From assembly GCA_009840545.1 (NCBI GenBank), contig VXNM01000008.1, positions 440,339 through 504,338 on the forward strand: a stretch of DNA of 64,000 nucleotides, given 5' to 3'. The notes below the pieces were generated by a model. It was not told the origin of the DNA. It saw only the letters and a list, made by a program, of their open reading frames with translations, and ran no database searches. Source of the DNA: Gammaproteobacteria bacterium. Its GTDB lineage: Bacteria > Pseudomonadota > Gammaproteobacteria > Pseudomonadales > Azotimanducaceae. The stretch's first letter is position 1. Each line of letters starts with the position of its first letter. The position numbers and the translations under genes are program-made. This document shows positions 23,675 to 33,621 of the stretch, in pieces.

Positions 23675-25336
23675 ATGGCCAAATCGCTAGCTCGTCTAGT
23701 TCGCGCACCAACCGGAACTCAGCTCAACACCAAGAGTTGGTTGACTGAGGCTCCATTGCGTCTTCTGATGAACAATCTCGATCCCGCGGTCGGTGAACGA
23801 CCCGACGAGCTTGTCGTCTATGGAGGAATTGGCAAAGCCGCTCGAAATTGGGAGTGTTTCGACGCGATCGTCAAACAGCTCAAGTCACTTGAAGAAGACG
23901 AGACTCTGTTAATTCAGTCAGGCAAACCCGTCGGAGTGCTCAGGACACACAAGGATGCACCTCGAGTCTTGATTGCAAATTCCAACTTAGTTCCAGCTTG
24001 GGCCAACTGGGAACACTTTCGAGAACTCGACCGCCAAGGACTCATGATGTACGGCCAAATGACAGCTGGTTCATGGATCTACATTGGTAGTCAAGGCATT
24101 GTTCAGGGAACCTACGAGACTTTCGTCGAAATGGGTCGGCGACACTACTCCGGAGACCTCAATGGAAAGTGGATTCTGACCTCGGGACTTGGAGGCATGG
24201 GAGGCGCACAACCCCTAGCCGCCACAATGTCTGGAGCCTCGCTGCTCGCCATTGAGTGCCAAGCAGATCGAATTCATAAACGACTCGAGACTGGATATCT
24301 CGACAGACGAGCTGAGACACTCGACGAAGCACTACGAATCATCAAGATCGCGACTGAGAGCAAACAAAGCGTATCAGTGGGGCTGCTTGGTAATGCAGCG
24401 GAAATACTTCCTGAAATGGTCAACCGAGGAATACGTCCGGATGCGGTCACAGACCAGACATCGGCACACGATCCAGCCAATGGTTACTTGCCTCTCGGCT
24501 GGAGCATTGAAAAGTGGGTTCAAATGCGAGAATCCGATCCTAATGCTGTTTCGGCCGCGGCATCGGAGTCCATTGCGATTCACGTTCGGGCAATGCTCGA
24601 TTTTCACCGAGCAGGCATTCCTACCTTCGACTATGGCAACAACATCCGGCAAGTCGCAAGCAATCAAGGTGTAGGCAACGCCTTCGACTTTCCAGGATTC
24701 GTACCCGCATACGTAAGACCGCTCTTTTGCCGAGGAGTAGGTCCGTTCCGCTGGGTCGCTCTGTCTGGTGACCCCGAGGACATCTATCGAACGGACGAAA
24801 GAGTCAAGGATCTATTCCCGGACGACAAGCACCTTCACACGTGGCTCAACGCGGCGCGAGAAAAGATACAGTTTCAGGGTCTACCGGCACGTATATGTTG
24901 GGTAGGTCTGGGTCAGAGACACAAACTTGGACTTGCCTTTAATGAAATGGTGCGCAAGGGAGAGTTGATCGCCCCCGTGGTAATAGGAAGAGATCATCTA
25001 GACAGTGGATCCGTAGCCAGTCCCAATCGCGAAACCGAGTCAATGCGCGACGGATCTGACGCAGTGTCAGACTGGCCATTCCTCAATGCCTTGGTAAACG
25101 TCGCAAGCGGAGCAACATGGGTGTCCATTCATCACGGAGGCGGTGTCGGTATGGGGTTTGCTCAACACGCGGGACAAGTCGTAGTGTGCGACGGATCTAC
25201 AGAAGCTGACCGCAGAATCGAGCGCGTTTTGTGGAACGACCCCGCTACCGGAGTCATGCGTCATGCAGACGCAGGCTATGACACAGCGATTGAGTGCGCT
25301 GCCGAAAACGATCTCGAAATTCCGATGGCTAAGTAG
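23675..25336 (+). CDS. hutU: Urocanate hydratase
   Basis: NAD-dependent enzyme that hydrates urocanate to imidazolonepropionate, step two of histidine degradation. The dinucleotide region [14 protein letters not shown] is near residue 168. The active-site cysteine lies in [17 protein letters not shown] (about 349-365), and [16 protein letters not shown] is near the C-terminus. At 553 aa it is the standard length. It starts at ATG 23675, 69 bases after hutF. Confidence 0.97.
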   Translation: MAKSLARLVRAPTGTQLNTKSWLTEAPLRLLMNNLDPAVGERPDELVVYGGIGKAARNWECFDAIVKQLKSLEEDETLLIQSGKPVGVLRTHKDAPRVLIANSNLVPAWANWEHFRELDRQGLMMYGQMTAGSWIYIGSQGIVQGTYETFVEMGRRHYSGDLNGKWILTSGLGGMGGAQPLAATMSGASLLAIECQADRIHKRLETGYLDRRAETLDEALRIIKIATESKQSVSVGLLGNAAEILPEMVNRGIRPDAVTDQTSAHDPANGYLPLGWSIEKWVQMRESDPNAVSAAASESIAIHVRAMLDFHRAGIPTFDYGNNIRQVASNQGVGNAFDFPGFVPAYVRPLFCRGVGPFRWVALSGDPEDIYRTDERVKDLFPDDKHLHTWLNAAREKIQFQGLPARICWVGLGQRHKLGLAFNEMVRKGELIAPVVIGRDHLDSGSVASPNRETESMRDGSDAVSDWPFLNALVNVASGATWVSIHHGGGVGMGFAQHAGQVVVCDGSTEADRRIERVLWNDPATGVMRHADAGYDTAIECAAENDLEIPMAK

Positions 25337-25355
25337 AAATGGGACGTTTCTTGCT

Positions 25356-26888
25356 ATGAACACTCTAGAACTGAACGGTCAAGCTCTTTCCCTAGCCCAG
25401 CTTCGCCAGGTTTGGGAAGAGCCAATTTCCATTGGCTTGGGCAAGCAAGCTCGAGCAAGAGTTCAAGATGCGCAAGCGTTTGTAAATCAGTCCCTAGAAA
25501 GTAGTCGTCCCTTTTACGGAATCAACACGGGGTTTGGCAAGCTCGCTCATGTTCGAATCGAGAGATCCAAACTCGACCGCCTTCAAGAAAATCTGATCCG
25601 TTCACACGCAGTCGGTGTTGGAAAGCCACTCTCGGAGGACGTTGTTCGGTTGTCGATGATCCTGAAAGTGAACGCGCTCGCCAAAGGCTACTCTGGTGTA
25701 CGACCAGAATTGGTCGATCTGCTCTGTGCGTTCGTCAACACCGGGGTTTTTCCTAGCGTGCCATCCCAAGGATCTGTAGGAGCATCCGGAGACTTAGCAC
25801 CTCTTGCGCATATTGCGAAGGCCTTGATTGGTGAGGGAACCGTCTCAAGAGATGGAAAGACATCCTCCATAGCCGAAGTAATGAAAGAGTCAGGATTGAA
25901 CCCGATTCAGTTGGCACCGAAGGAAGGTCTGGCACTCTTGAACGGGACACAAGTCTCCACCGCGTTGGCTCTAATCGCGTTATTCAAGGCTGAGCGCATT
26001 CTTTCTGCATCTCTAATTGCAGGAGCAATGTCGGCTGAGGCTACCAAGAGCAGTGACACTCCCTTTGATGAACGAATTCACCAAGTGGCTGGACATCCAG
26101 GTCAGCAAGATGTGAGTGCACTGTTGCAACGCTTGATGAGCGATAGTGAGATTCGCGCTTCGCACGTGTCCTGCAATCGAGTACAAGACCCCTATTCCAT
26201 TCGATGTCAACCACAGGTCGTTGGAGCCTGCTTGGACGTATTTCGTCACGCAGCTGACGTCCTTCGAGTTGAAGCAAATTCGGTAACCGACAACCCCATC
26301 GTTTTCACTGAAACAAAAGCCATTCTGTCTAGTGGAAATTTCCACGCTGAGCCCATTGCGATGGTTTCCGACTACATGGCGATCTCAATTGCCGAAATAG
26401 GTGCTTTGTCCGAACGGCGGATCGCGTTGCTCATGGATTCGAACATGAGCCAATTACCCGAATTCCTTGTCAAGGAGACAGGAGTCAACTCTGGATTCAT
26501 GATGGCGCAAGTAACTGCCGCCTCACTAGCCTCTGAAAATAAGGTGCTCGCCCACCCAGCCAGCGTAGACAGCATTCCCACATCCGCAAATCAGGAAGAT
26601 CACGTAAGCATGGCAACCTTCGCCGCACGCCGACTGCACGACATGCTGGACAACACATCGCGTATCGTGGGAATCGAATTGATCGCAGCGGCACAAGGTA
26701 TCGAGTTTCGAAGACCGCTTAAGACTTCAGAACCTCTGGAAGAGTCCTTGAAGCAAGTTCGAGGTCTCTCGGAACCGTATATCCAAGATCGATCCTTGGC
26801 GAACGAAATTGAAGCTGTCGCTCAATCAGTCAACGATGGTGCTTTCTTTGACTTTGCTCAGTCCATGATGCCTAGCGTGAACGTGTGA
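25356..26888 (+). CDS. hutH: Histidine ammonia-lyase
   Basis: Deaminates histidine to urocanate, the first step. The Ala-Ser-Gly triad that forms the MIO prosthetic group is in GSVGASGDLAPLAHIA (about residues 142-144). Other family motifs are FYGINTGFGKLA, LLNGTQVSTALAL, RVQDPYSIRCQPQV and SVDSIPTSANQEDHV. I chose ATG 25356 (MNTLELNGQALS), giving 510 aa as in other bacteria; the open frame reaches 25263 inside hutU. The stop overlaps the hutG start as GTGA. Confidence 0.97.
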   Translation: MNTLELNGQALSLAQLRQVWEEPISIGLGKQARARVQDAQAFVNQSLESSRPFYGINTGFGKLAHVRIERSKLDRLQENLIRSHAVGVGKPLSEDVVRLSMILKVNALAKGYSGVRPELVDLLCAFVNTGVFPSVPSQGSVGASGDLAPLAHIAKALIGEGTVSRDGKTSSIAEVMKESGLNPIQLAPKEGLALLNGTQVSTALALIALFKAERILSASLIAGAMSAEATKSSDTPFDERIHQVAGHPGQQDVSALLQRLMSDSEIRASHVSCNRVQDPYSIRCQPQVVGACLDVFRHAADVLRVEANSVTDNPIVFTETKAILSSGNFHAEPIAMVSDYMAISIAEIGALSERRIALLMDSNMSQLPEFLVKETGVNSGFMMAQVTAASLASENKVLAHPASVDSIPTSANQEDHVSMATFAARRLHDMLDNTSRIVGIELIAAAQGIEFRRPLKTSEPLEESLKQVRGLSEPYIQDRSLANEIEAVAQSVNDGAFFDFAQSMMPSVNV

Positions 26889-27679
26889 CTGAACCTTATG
26901 ATCTTGAAGTGGGTGATTCCCCACTTCTAGTCAGCATTCCGCATGATGGTCATTCGTTAGCCCCAGGAATGGAAAGACGGATGTCCGTGCTAGCTCGATT
27001 GCTTCCGGACACGGACTGGCATGTACGCAAACTCTACGAGTTTGCGAGGGATCTTGGTGCCAGTCTATTGGCGGCAACCTATTCCCGTTACGTTGTCGAC
27101 TTGAACCGCCCGCCCTCTGATGTAGCTCTCTATCAAGGACAAGTTTCGACAGGGATTTGCCCTTTGGCAACTTTTGCGGGCGATGCCATCTACTTGGAAG
27201 GTAACGAATGCACCGAGAAGGAAAAGGCGGAACGAGTAGGACAATATTGGCAACCCTATCACGATTGCCTAGCCTTCGAGCTTGATCGTATTCGAGACCG
27301 TTTCGGCTATGCATTGCTTTGGGACGCCCACTCGATCCGATCGGAAATCCCCAATTTGTTTGACGGAACACTGCCAGACTTGAACATTGGAACTAATAGT
27401 GGTGCAAGCTGCCATGACTCGTTTGCAAAGAAGATTGTTTCGCTAGCTCAGAATTCCGACTTCTCGTGGGCGCTAAATGGTCGATTTAGAGGAGGGTATA
27501 TAACGCGAACCTACGGCGATCCAACGAACAACATTCATGCAATGCAACTAGAGCTTGGCCAAAGCTGCTACATGAACGAGGAGGACTTTCGGTACGACGA
27601 AAGATGGGCGGATGGGCTGATTGGCGTTTTGAAGGAAATGTTGGTTGAGTACCTGAGAGTTGCCAGGTCATTGAGCTGA
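26885..27679 (+). CDS. hutG: N-formylglutamate deformylase
   Basis: Final hut step: N-formylglutamate to glutamate and formate. It belongs to the FGase family, with LLVSIPHDGHSLAPGM near the N-terminus, the central RYVVDLNRPPSD and LLWDAHSIRSEIP, and the C-terminal LELGQSCYMNE. It is 264 aa, the normal length. Start GTG 26885 overlaps the hutH stop. With hutF upstream, this confirms the five-step route rather than the one-step HutE/arginase-like route. Confidence 0.95.
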   Translation: MTEPYDLEVGDSPLLVSIPHDGHSLAPGMERRMSVLARLLPDTDWHVRKLYEFARDLGASLLAATYSRYVVDLNRPPSDVALYQGQVSTGICPLATFAGDAIYLEGNECTEKEKAERVGQYWQPYHDCLAFELDRIRDRFGYALLWDAHSIRSEIPNLFDGTLPDLNIGTNSGASCHDSFAKKIVSLAQNSDFSWALNGRFRGGYITRTYGDPTNNIHAMQLELGQSCYMNEEDFRYDERWADGLIGVLKEMLVEYLRVARSLS

Positions 27680-27711
27680 GGAATTCCTTCCTTTGGTTCG
27701 ATCTTGTCGTC

Positions 27712-27726
27712 GATTCGCTGCGAATC
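27712..27726. terminator. Hairpin between convergent hutG and TonB-receptor genes
   Basis: A perfect 6-base stem GATTCG/CGAATC with a 3-base CTG loop lies in the 89-base gap between the convergent genes. There is no clear T tract on either side, so termination is only possible, not shown. Confidence 0.3.
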
Positions 27727-27768
27727 TCCGTTTGCTGATGTGTTGTGAATAGTGGATTTACTTGAGCA

Positions 27769-30669
27769 CTAATCGTTTGCCTTGAGGTTTCGACCCACTC
27801 GTAGTTTGAGATACACATAGCGGCTCCCAGGTATTTCGTGGGTGGACGGGTCATATCCGTTGAGCGTGGAACTATAGCTTCGAGGAGTCTCTTCGTCCAA
27901 GAAATTGTCGATTCCGACCAACATGCCAATACTCATGCTTCTGTATTGCAAGGTGTACTCGTAACTCGCGCTGTGATAGAGAGTGGCATCGAGAATGTTC
28001 TCCGAATTTCGGTCCACTTCAGTATTTGGGTTGGAACACAAGCCCAAGTTGGTCAAGCTATCCGGTGATCCATCGAGAAAGTTCGAGCACCGTTCTGTTA
28101 GTTTGTCGATAAAGCGTGAACTCCACGCCAAAGTACCGTTTCCTTTGGTCCACTGAATGGAGGATGTGTATTTCAATCGGGGAACGCCTCTATCGCTCTC
28201 CGTGCGACCAACCAGCTGCCTGCGTCTAATTTCGGCGCCTCGCGCATCCCGTGCTATTTCTTCAAAAGAATGCACTCGAGTTGCATCGAAATTCCACGTC
28301 AACTGACCCCACCCAATTGGGTTCCATGCATACGAAAAACCGATGTCGGTACCTAAGGTTCTAATCGTTCCTATGTTGAAGAGAGTATTAGTAAACGACT
28401 CGATGGTACCGTTGTCTCGACGTTCGATGAATCCGCAGAATGCGTTGATGCTCTCGATATAGCAACTATCCAGCACGGTTTGCGCGCCGTGGGCCGTAAT
28501 AGTGCTGTCGATTTCGAATCGATAGTGAGATCCTCGAAGAGACAGACCGCTTGCCCATGAAGGGTTGTATGACACGGTCAATGTTCGTCCCTTGCTGTTT
28601 TCAGGCAAGAGGTTGGGATTGCCCCCTGTCAGCAATCCAATTTGCGAACTCAATTGCATATAACTACCGTCCGAAGGCACTCCCTCTCGAATGCAGTTTG
28701 CCACGATCTGTGTATTTGAAACACTGAGAAGGTCAGCGCAAGGATCCGCGATTACTGCGTCGTACCTGGTGTGACCTCCAAACAACTCACCAATGCTAGG
28801 AGCACGAAATCCGTGGGTGAGAGTACTTGTTAAGCTCAATTCGTCGTGCGGCGTCCATCGTAAGGCTGCTTGTGCGACGTAGTCAAGATCGAAAGTGCTG
28901 TATTCGAACGCTCTAAGTGCCATGACGCCTGAGAGCCGATCAAGTATGGGAACCTCGGTCTCCACGAAGACTTCACTCGCTTGGTAATCGCCTTTTGTGG
29001 GTTGTGCCGGCAAACCAGCCGTGTCGCCAGCTGCCACCACAGGATCGGGTGCAAAACTCCCTGCAAGTGCTCTATGTTCGAAACCAGCCGCAACAGAGAC
29101 GTGACCGTGAGGCAATTCGAACAAGCGCGTATTGACACTCGCGAAGATGGCAAATTGGGTTTGTTCGCTGCTGTCTTGCTGAACAAATCCAACCCAATCC
29201 AGCATTTCCTGGGTGATCGATCCTTCTCCGCCTAAGAAATTAAACGGTACACAAGGTAAAGTACATTCAGACAGTGGTCCCAGCGCTTGCTTTAGCTTGC
29301 GGGCATTGTGCGCTCCAGCTTTCTCTTGACTCGCATCGTTGCGAGAAGCCACAACAGAAAGATCCCAGGAAAACATACGTTCGAACGCATTTGTTGCACC
29401 TACCAATTGCGCCGACAAATACATGGTTGTGACGGTCTGGTCAAAGATCCGTGGACCACTTTCAAGAGGACGTCGGGTAACTAATGTATTGCTAGGTCCA
29501 ATGTCAAATCCGAAGTGATTGAAAGGATTCGTCGCATCGATGGTGATGGTGTCCATGATCGAACCTGACTGTATCAGCTCGCCAACCCAAAGCGGTTCTG
29601 GCGCAGCTTGGTTGCGCGACTTACGCTGATTGATCACGGCCTTGACTATGGAGGTCACATTGGCCGAAGAATCAACTTCGAGTCGTACAAACAACCCCGT
29701 TCGCTCCGATGGGGTGCGAAGTAAATTGAACGTTGCGTAATTGAAGCGATCGGCGTTCGTCCACGGGTGGTACGAATCGGTAGCACCGCATGGGTCCAAC
29801 GGATCGTAGTTCAACTGCACTGCTCCTACGTCGAGCGCACAATTGACAAACACTCCTGTATTTGGATCTGGAAAGACAATACGGCCTTGGGGAGTGAACG
29901 TGCTGCCATGAATAGGTCCCGCACCTGGCTTCGGGTAATTGGATTGCTCGCGGCTCGACGACTCGATGACCCTCTGATCTACATAGTTCAATCCACCCAA
30001 TAATCGCCAATTTTGACCCGAAGTTCCATGTGCTAGGGATATGGACCAGGTCGACCCTCCATCTAGGTAGGATCCTGTGTACACGCTCGCCGAAAGATCA
30101 TTCTGTTCACTCTTCGTCACCACATTGACCACACCCGACAAAGCGCCTGATCCGTAGATGGCGCTTGATCCATCCTTGAACACTTCAATCCGCTCTACCA
30201 TTTGCATTGGAATGGTGTTCAAGTCCACAGCACTTCCAACTCCGCTTGCTGATGAACCGTTGATCCACCGAATCCCGTCAACAAGAACTAGGACTCTTTT
30301 TGAACCCAAGTGCCGAAGGTCCACATGTGTCTCACCTGCGGCAACACCCCCTCCGTCCGGTGGAAATCCCGTATTTCCGCTCATGTTGAACTGCGTGTTG
30401 ATCGGCGCGCCGGAGACAGAGAGTTGGCGGAGTAGATCTCCGATTGAAGTCAGACTGGATTTGTCAATGTCCGAACGAGAAATAGTTTGAACATTGTTTC
30501 TTGCCCACTCCGCTTCTCTTGGAATCCTCGAACCGACAACTACGACCTCTTCGATCTGCGACTCGTCCGTGGTTGATTCAACCAACGACTGACCTTGCAC
30601 AAGACCGCCTTGAAATAGAGAAAAAACGCACAAAACCGTCAGTGAGTAAGAAGCTGCTCGCAGATTCAT
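27769..30669 (-). CDS. TonB-dependent outer-membrane receptor
   Basis: Imports an unknown substrate across the outer membrane, energised by TonB. From ATG 30669 there is a signal peptide (MNLRAASYSLTVLCVFSLF, cleaved near VQGQS). A short segment with the likely TonB box IEEVVVVGSR (about residues 34-43) is followed by the plug domain (ISRSDIDKSSLTSIGDLLRQ, VDLRHLGSKRVLVLVDG, IERIEVFKDGSSAIYGS). A long beta-barrel continues to about 966 aa. The frame extends to 30708, but the internal start fits the leader. It carries several cysteine-bearing surface loops. It sits convergent to the hut operon; a link to histidine or peptide uptake is only a guess. Confidence 0.9.
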   Translation of the reverse strand: MNLRAASYSLTVLCVFSLFQGGLVQGQSLVESTTDESQIEEVVVVGSRIPREAEWARNNVQTISRSDIDKSSLTSIGDLLRQLSVSGAPINTQFNMSGNTGFPPDGGGVAAGETHVDLRHLGSKRVLVLVDGIRWINGSSASGVGSAVDLNTIPMQMVERIEVFKDGSSAIYGSGALSGVVNVVTKSEQNDLSASVYTGSYLDGGSTWSISLAHGTSGQNWRLLGGLNYVDQRVIESSSREQSNYPKPGAGPIHGSTFTPQGRIVFPDPNTGVFVNCALDVGAVQLNYDPLDPCGATDSYHPWTNADRFNYATFNLLRTPSERTGLFVRLEVDSSANVTSIVKAVINQRKSRNQAAPEPLWVGELIQSGSIMDTITIDATNPFNHFGFDIGPSNTLVTRRPLESGPRIFDQTVTTMYLSAQLVGATNAFERMFSWDLSVVASRNDASQEKAGAHNARKLKQALGPLSECTLPCVPFNFLGGEGSITQEMLDWVGFVQQDSSEQTQFAIFASVNTRLFELPHGHVSVAAGFEHRALAGSFAPDPVVAAGDTAGLPAQPTKGDYQASEVFVETEVPILDRLSGVMALRAFEYSTFDLDYVAQAALRWTPHDELSLTSTLTHGFRAPSIGELFGGHTRYDAVIADPCADLLSVSNTQIVANCIREGVPSDGSYMQLSSQIGLLTGGNPNLLPENSKGRTLTVSYNPSWASGLSLRGSHYRFEIDSTITAHGAQTVLDSCYIESINAFCGFIERRDNGTIESFTNTLFNIGTIRTLGTDIGFSYAWNPIGWGQLTWNFDATRVHSFEEIARDARGAEIRRRQLVGRTESDRGVPRLKYTSSIQWTKGNGTLAWSSRFIDKLTERCSNFLDGSPDSLTNLGLCSNPNTEVDRNSENILDATLYHSASYEYTLQYRSMSIGMLVGIDNFLDEETPRSYSSTLNGYDPSTHEIPGSRYVYLKLRVGRNLKAND

Positions 30670-31155
30670 CAATTCGGTGTCCTCGTGGAAAGTGGAATTG
30701 TGTCGCATAGCGAGAGTCCTGTTCGCGGGGGAAGGGGTTCCTTTTCAACAACCACCCAAACAGCCCAAGGTCTGAACTCTATCAGCTGTAAGTGCCGAAA
30801 TTACAGTGCATTCAACAAGCATTTTATTCCGTGCCTGGTAGGGAGATCCCCACTTTGCGGACAGCTGGGTTCACGTATACCTTGATTGTCGACTGCTTCG
30901 ACCCGGCTTGTCTCGATTCTTGCCGCACGCTGATAGGTGGACAATCAAGCGGTTGGCAACATTCTTCTTTAAGTAGTGGCTGTTTTTTCAGTTCAAGAAG
31001 AGGAAGCTAAGTGTTGGCATTCTGTTCCACGGGACACTTTTCAGGCACTCCGCCGATTTCGTCAGAAATCCCTTGCCCGAAAATCACTGGTTGCCAGTTG
31101 TATCGATCTCTCCTACAATAGCGTCCGCTCTCGTCAACTCAATCCAACCAATCAG
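30670..31155. other. 486-base intergenic region between the TonB receptor and rpmE
   Basis: Divergent spacer that must hold promoters for both genes. The rpmE side has a clear sigma-70 promoter at 31091-31119. A weak inverted pair TCTTCTT/AAGAAGA flanks about 26 bases near 30962-31003. No protein-coding frame in it looks convincing on either strand. Confidence 0.5.
31091..31119 (+). promoter_or_regulatory. Sigma-70 type promoter for rpmE
   Basis: The -35 box TTGCCA (31091-31096) and -10 box TACAAT (31114-31119) are separated by exactly 17 bases. Transcription would start near 31126, leaving a leader of about 30 bases before ATG 31156. This is the cleanest promoter I could see in the window. 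Confidence 0.65.
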
Positions 31156-31380
31156 ATGAAAGCTGGCATTCATCCCGAATACAAAGAAATCACAGCAACA
31201 TGCAGTTGCGGAAACGTGATTAAGACTCGCTCGACTATCTGCGAGGACATACACTTGGAAGTCTGCTCGCGTTGCCACCCTTTTTATACTGGGCAGCAAA
31301 AGATTGTCGACTCGGCCGGGAGAGTGGAACGATTCAAGAATCGATTTGGCCGGACCACAACAACAGCACGTTCGGCATAA
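31156..31380 (+). CDS. rpmE: 50S ribosomal protein L31, zinc-binding form
   Basis: Ribosome large-subunit protein at the central protuberance. It is 74 aa starting [12 protein letters not shown]. Cysteines at 16, 18, 37 and 40 (TCSCGN and [10 protein letters not shown]) form the zinc site of the C+ type L31. The frame extends upstream to 30976, but the conserved start is ATG 31156. It is driven by the promoter at 31091-31119. Confidence 0.96.
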   Translation: MKAGIHPEYKEITATCSCGNVIKTRSTICEDIHLEVCSRCHPFYTGQQKIVDSAGRVERFKNRFGRTTTTARSA

Positions 31381-31459
31381 AAGATTTCGTTTTGCGTCGC
31401 ACTATTGGCGCAGTTTATAGTCCAATGCTTCAAGGACTCAACTCTGAGGGTGTTGCGTT

Positions 31460-32848
31460 GTGAAAGTCGTTCGCATAGTCATTGCTGCGTTATTGCTTGG
31501 GCCTCCCACCGCAATAGGTGGTACAGGTGCCGAACTCTACAACGAGTTCATGGATAGCGATGCGCTATATCCCGACCCAAAATGGCAGGAGTACATAGAC
31601 GAACTTGGACAAAAGTTACTAAGTCACTCTAAGGATGCCGGTCAGGAGTACCACTTCTTTGTTCTCGATAGTCCAGAAGTGAATGCGTTCGCTACGGCGG
31701 ATGCCTACATATTCGTCAATCGTGGACTTCTGGCGTACATGGGATCGGAAGACATGCTCGCTGCAGTAGTGGGGCACGAGATCGCTCATGTAGTTGCTCG
31801 GCATCCAGATAAACAGCGAACATCTGGTCTCTTGAGCTCGGGCATCGGGCTTCTTGCCTTGGCTCTCACTGGTCGCGTTGAGACGCTTCAGGCCGCTGAC
31901 GCAGTGACAAGAACCATGATCATGGGGTACGGTCGCGACAGAGAGCTGGAAGCCGACGAGATCGGAGCGCAAATCATTGCCCGCGCTGGTTACAACCCGC
32001 TCGCCACTATAGAAGCAGTGCATGTACTGAAAGATCAAGAGTTGTTCTCGAAAGACGTAGCCAATCAACCACGGAGCTATCACGGGCTGTTTGCCACCCA
32101 TCCCCAAAATGACAAGCGTCTTCGCGAGGTTGTGTCCTATGCACTTGACATGCTTCCCGAGACGACCGAGGAACCAAGCGAAGTCTTCTGGGAATTGATG
32201 GATGGACTTAGCTATGGATCAGATTCCTCGATCGGAGTCAATAGCGACAATGTGTTCTACGACAAGACTATTCGGATCGCCGTTGAGTTCCCCAAAGGCT
32301 GGGACGTGAACTTCAATCGTCAGAGTGTGCTCGGCAGAGCACCAATGGGTAGAAATGAAGCTTGGATCAATGTAGTTCGCACCACCCCAGAAGAATTCGA
32401 AAGTCCTTCGGCTTATTTGAAGGACACTTTACGGGTGGCTGGTATAGAAAGCGAGACTACGATAGACATCGAGGACTGCTGCCAAGTCCACTTGGCTGAA
32501 TTGTCTATTGAAGGTACAAACAAGAAAAGATCCCTGATCGCGCTTCGTATAAAGGGTTCCGATGTGTATGTGGTAAGAGGTGAAGCCGGTCCACGTGGAG
32601 ATTTCGATAAGCTTCAAGAGGATCTGCTGACGACAATCGCGGGAATTCGCAACTTGCAAGTCGAAGACATGCAGAAAGCTGTAACCAAGCGAATTCAGGT
32701 CATTGTCGCGAAACCAGGAGATACCTATGAAAAGCTTGCCGAACAGAGTTCACTGCGAAATTACCCAACCGAAACTCTCAGATTGATCAACGGACATCAC
32801 CCTCACGGCGAACCACGCGCGGGAGACTTCGTCAAGACTGTTAAGTAG
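31460..32848 (+). CDS. M48-family zinc metalloprotease with C-terminal LysM-like domain
   Basis: Probably a periplasmic protease acting on envelope proteins. The signal peptide MKVVRIVIAALLLGPPTAIG precedes a short helical segment. The zinc site HEIAH lies in VVGHEIAHVVARHP (about residue 108), with the third ligand in ELEADEIGAQIIA (about 160). A central DUF-like beta domain follows, and the last 50 residues (VIVAKPGDTYEKLAEQ and LRLINGHHP) form a LysM-like module. BepA-type relatives carry TPRs instead. The start is GTG 31460. It may share the rpmE transcript. Confidence 0.85.
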   Translation: MKVVRIVIAALLLGPPTAIGGTGAELYNEFMDSDALYPDPKWQEYIDELGQKLLSHSKDAGQEYHFFVLDSPEVNAFATADAYIFVNRGLLAYMGSEDMLAAVVGHEIAHVVARHPDKQRTSGLLSSGIGLLALALTGRVETLQAADAVTRTMIMGYGRDRELEADEIGAQIIARAGYNPLATIEAVHVLKDQELFSKDVANQPRSYHGLFATHPQNDKRLREVVSYALDMLPETTEEPSEVFWELMDGLSYGSDSSIGVNSDNVFYDKTIRIAVEFPKGWDVNFNRQSVLGRAPMGRNEAWINVVRTTPEEFESPSAYLKDTLRVAGIESETTIDIEDCCQVHLAELSIEGTNKKRSLIALRIKGSDVYVVRGEAGPRGDFDKLQEDLLTTIAGIRNLQVEDMQKAVTKRIQVIVAKPGDTYEKLAEQSSLRNYPTETLRLINGHHPHGEPRAGDFVKTVK

Positions 32849-32879
32849 ATCGTCGAACCGATACCCTTGAGGAGAAAAC

Positions 32880-33611
32880 ATGGCTGACGTTATCGACTGC
32901 AAAATCCTCGGTGAAGGAGGCTCCCAGTACGTTCTGGTTGAACTCGATGCAGGGGAGACAGTAATAGCAGAAGCGGGCGCTATGCTCTACATGACACAAG
33001 GCATTTCCTTCGAAGCCAAAATGGGAGACGGAACTACCAAGGGTGTTCTTGGATCTCTTATGGGTGCTGCGAGCAGAATGCTGGCGGGCGAGTCGATGTT
33101 TCTAACTCACTTCACCAATTCGGGATCAGGCAAGCAGGAAGTTGCGCTCGCTGCTCCCCATCCCGGGGAGATCGTAGTTCTGGATTTGTCAAAACTTGGC
33201 CAACAGGTAATTTGCCAACGTCATGCATTTCTAGCAGCTGCCCACGGAACGAAAGTTAGCGTCGAATTTACCAAACGGCTCGGTGCAGGTCTCTTCGGTG
33301 GAGAGGGTTTCATACTGGCAAAACTTGAAGGCGACGGACTTGCTTTCGTCCACGCTGGTGGCTCGCTGATCAAGCAGGAACTTCGCGGCGAATCGTTAAG
33401 AATCGACACTGGGTGCATTGTGGCATTCGAAAGCGGCGTTAACTATGACATTCAAGCAGCCGGTGGACTGAAGTCTATGTTGTTCGGTGGCGAAGGCCTC
33501 TTCGTCGCTACCTTGTCCGGTTATGGGTCCGTCTGGTTGCAAACAATGCCTTTCTCTCGTCTCGCACAACAAATCGCCAGTTATTTGCCTTCAAGAGGCG
33601 ATTCCAGCTAA
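32880..33611 (+). CDS. AIM24 / TIGR00266 family protein
   Basis: 243-aa beta-rich protein with repeated glycine-containing strands ([53 protein letters not shown]), diagnostic of the AIM24 family. The biochemical role of the family is not established; members are cytoplasmic and often found near stress or envelope genes. GAGGAGAAAAC just before ATG 32880 is a good ribosome binding site. It ends 10 bases before the convergent PBP1A gene. Confidence 0.85.
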   Translation: MADVIDCKILGEGGSQYVLVELDAGETVIAEAGAMLYMTQGISFEAKMGDGTTKGVLGSLMGAASRMLAGESMFLTHFTNSGSGKQEVALAAPHPGEIVVLDLSKLGQQVICQRHAFLAAAHGTKVSVEFTKRLGAGLFGGEGFILAKLEGDGLAFVHAGGSLIKQELRGESLRIDTGCIVAFESGVNYDIQAAGGLKSMLFGGEGLFVATLSGYGSVWLQTMPFSRLAQQIASYLPSRGDSS

Positions 33612-33621
33612 GTGTTAGCGA

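Noticed and set aside
30962-31003. Inverted pair TCTTCTT/AAGAAGA in the TonB-receptor/rpmE spacer as a regulatory stem
   Set aside because: Only seven bases with a 26-base loop; purine/pyrimidine runs like this occur by chance.
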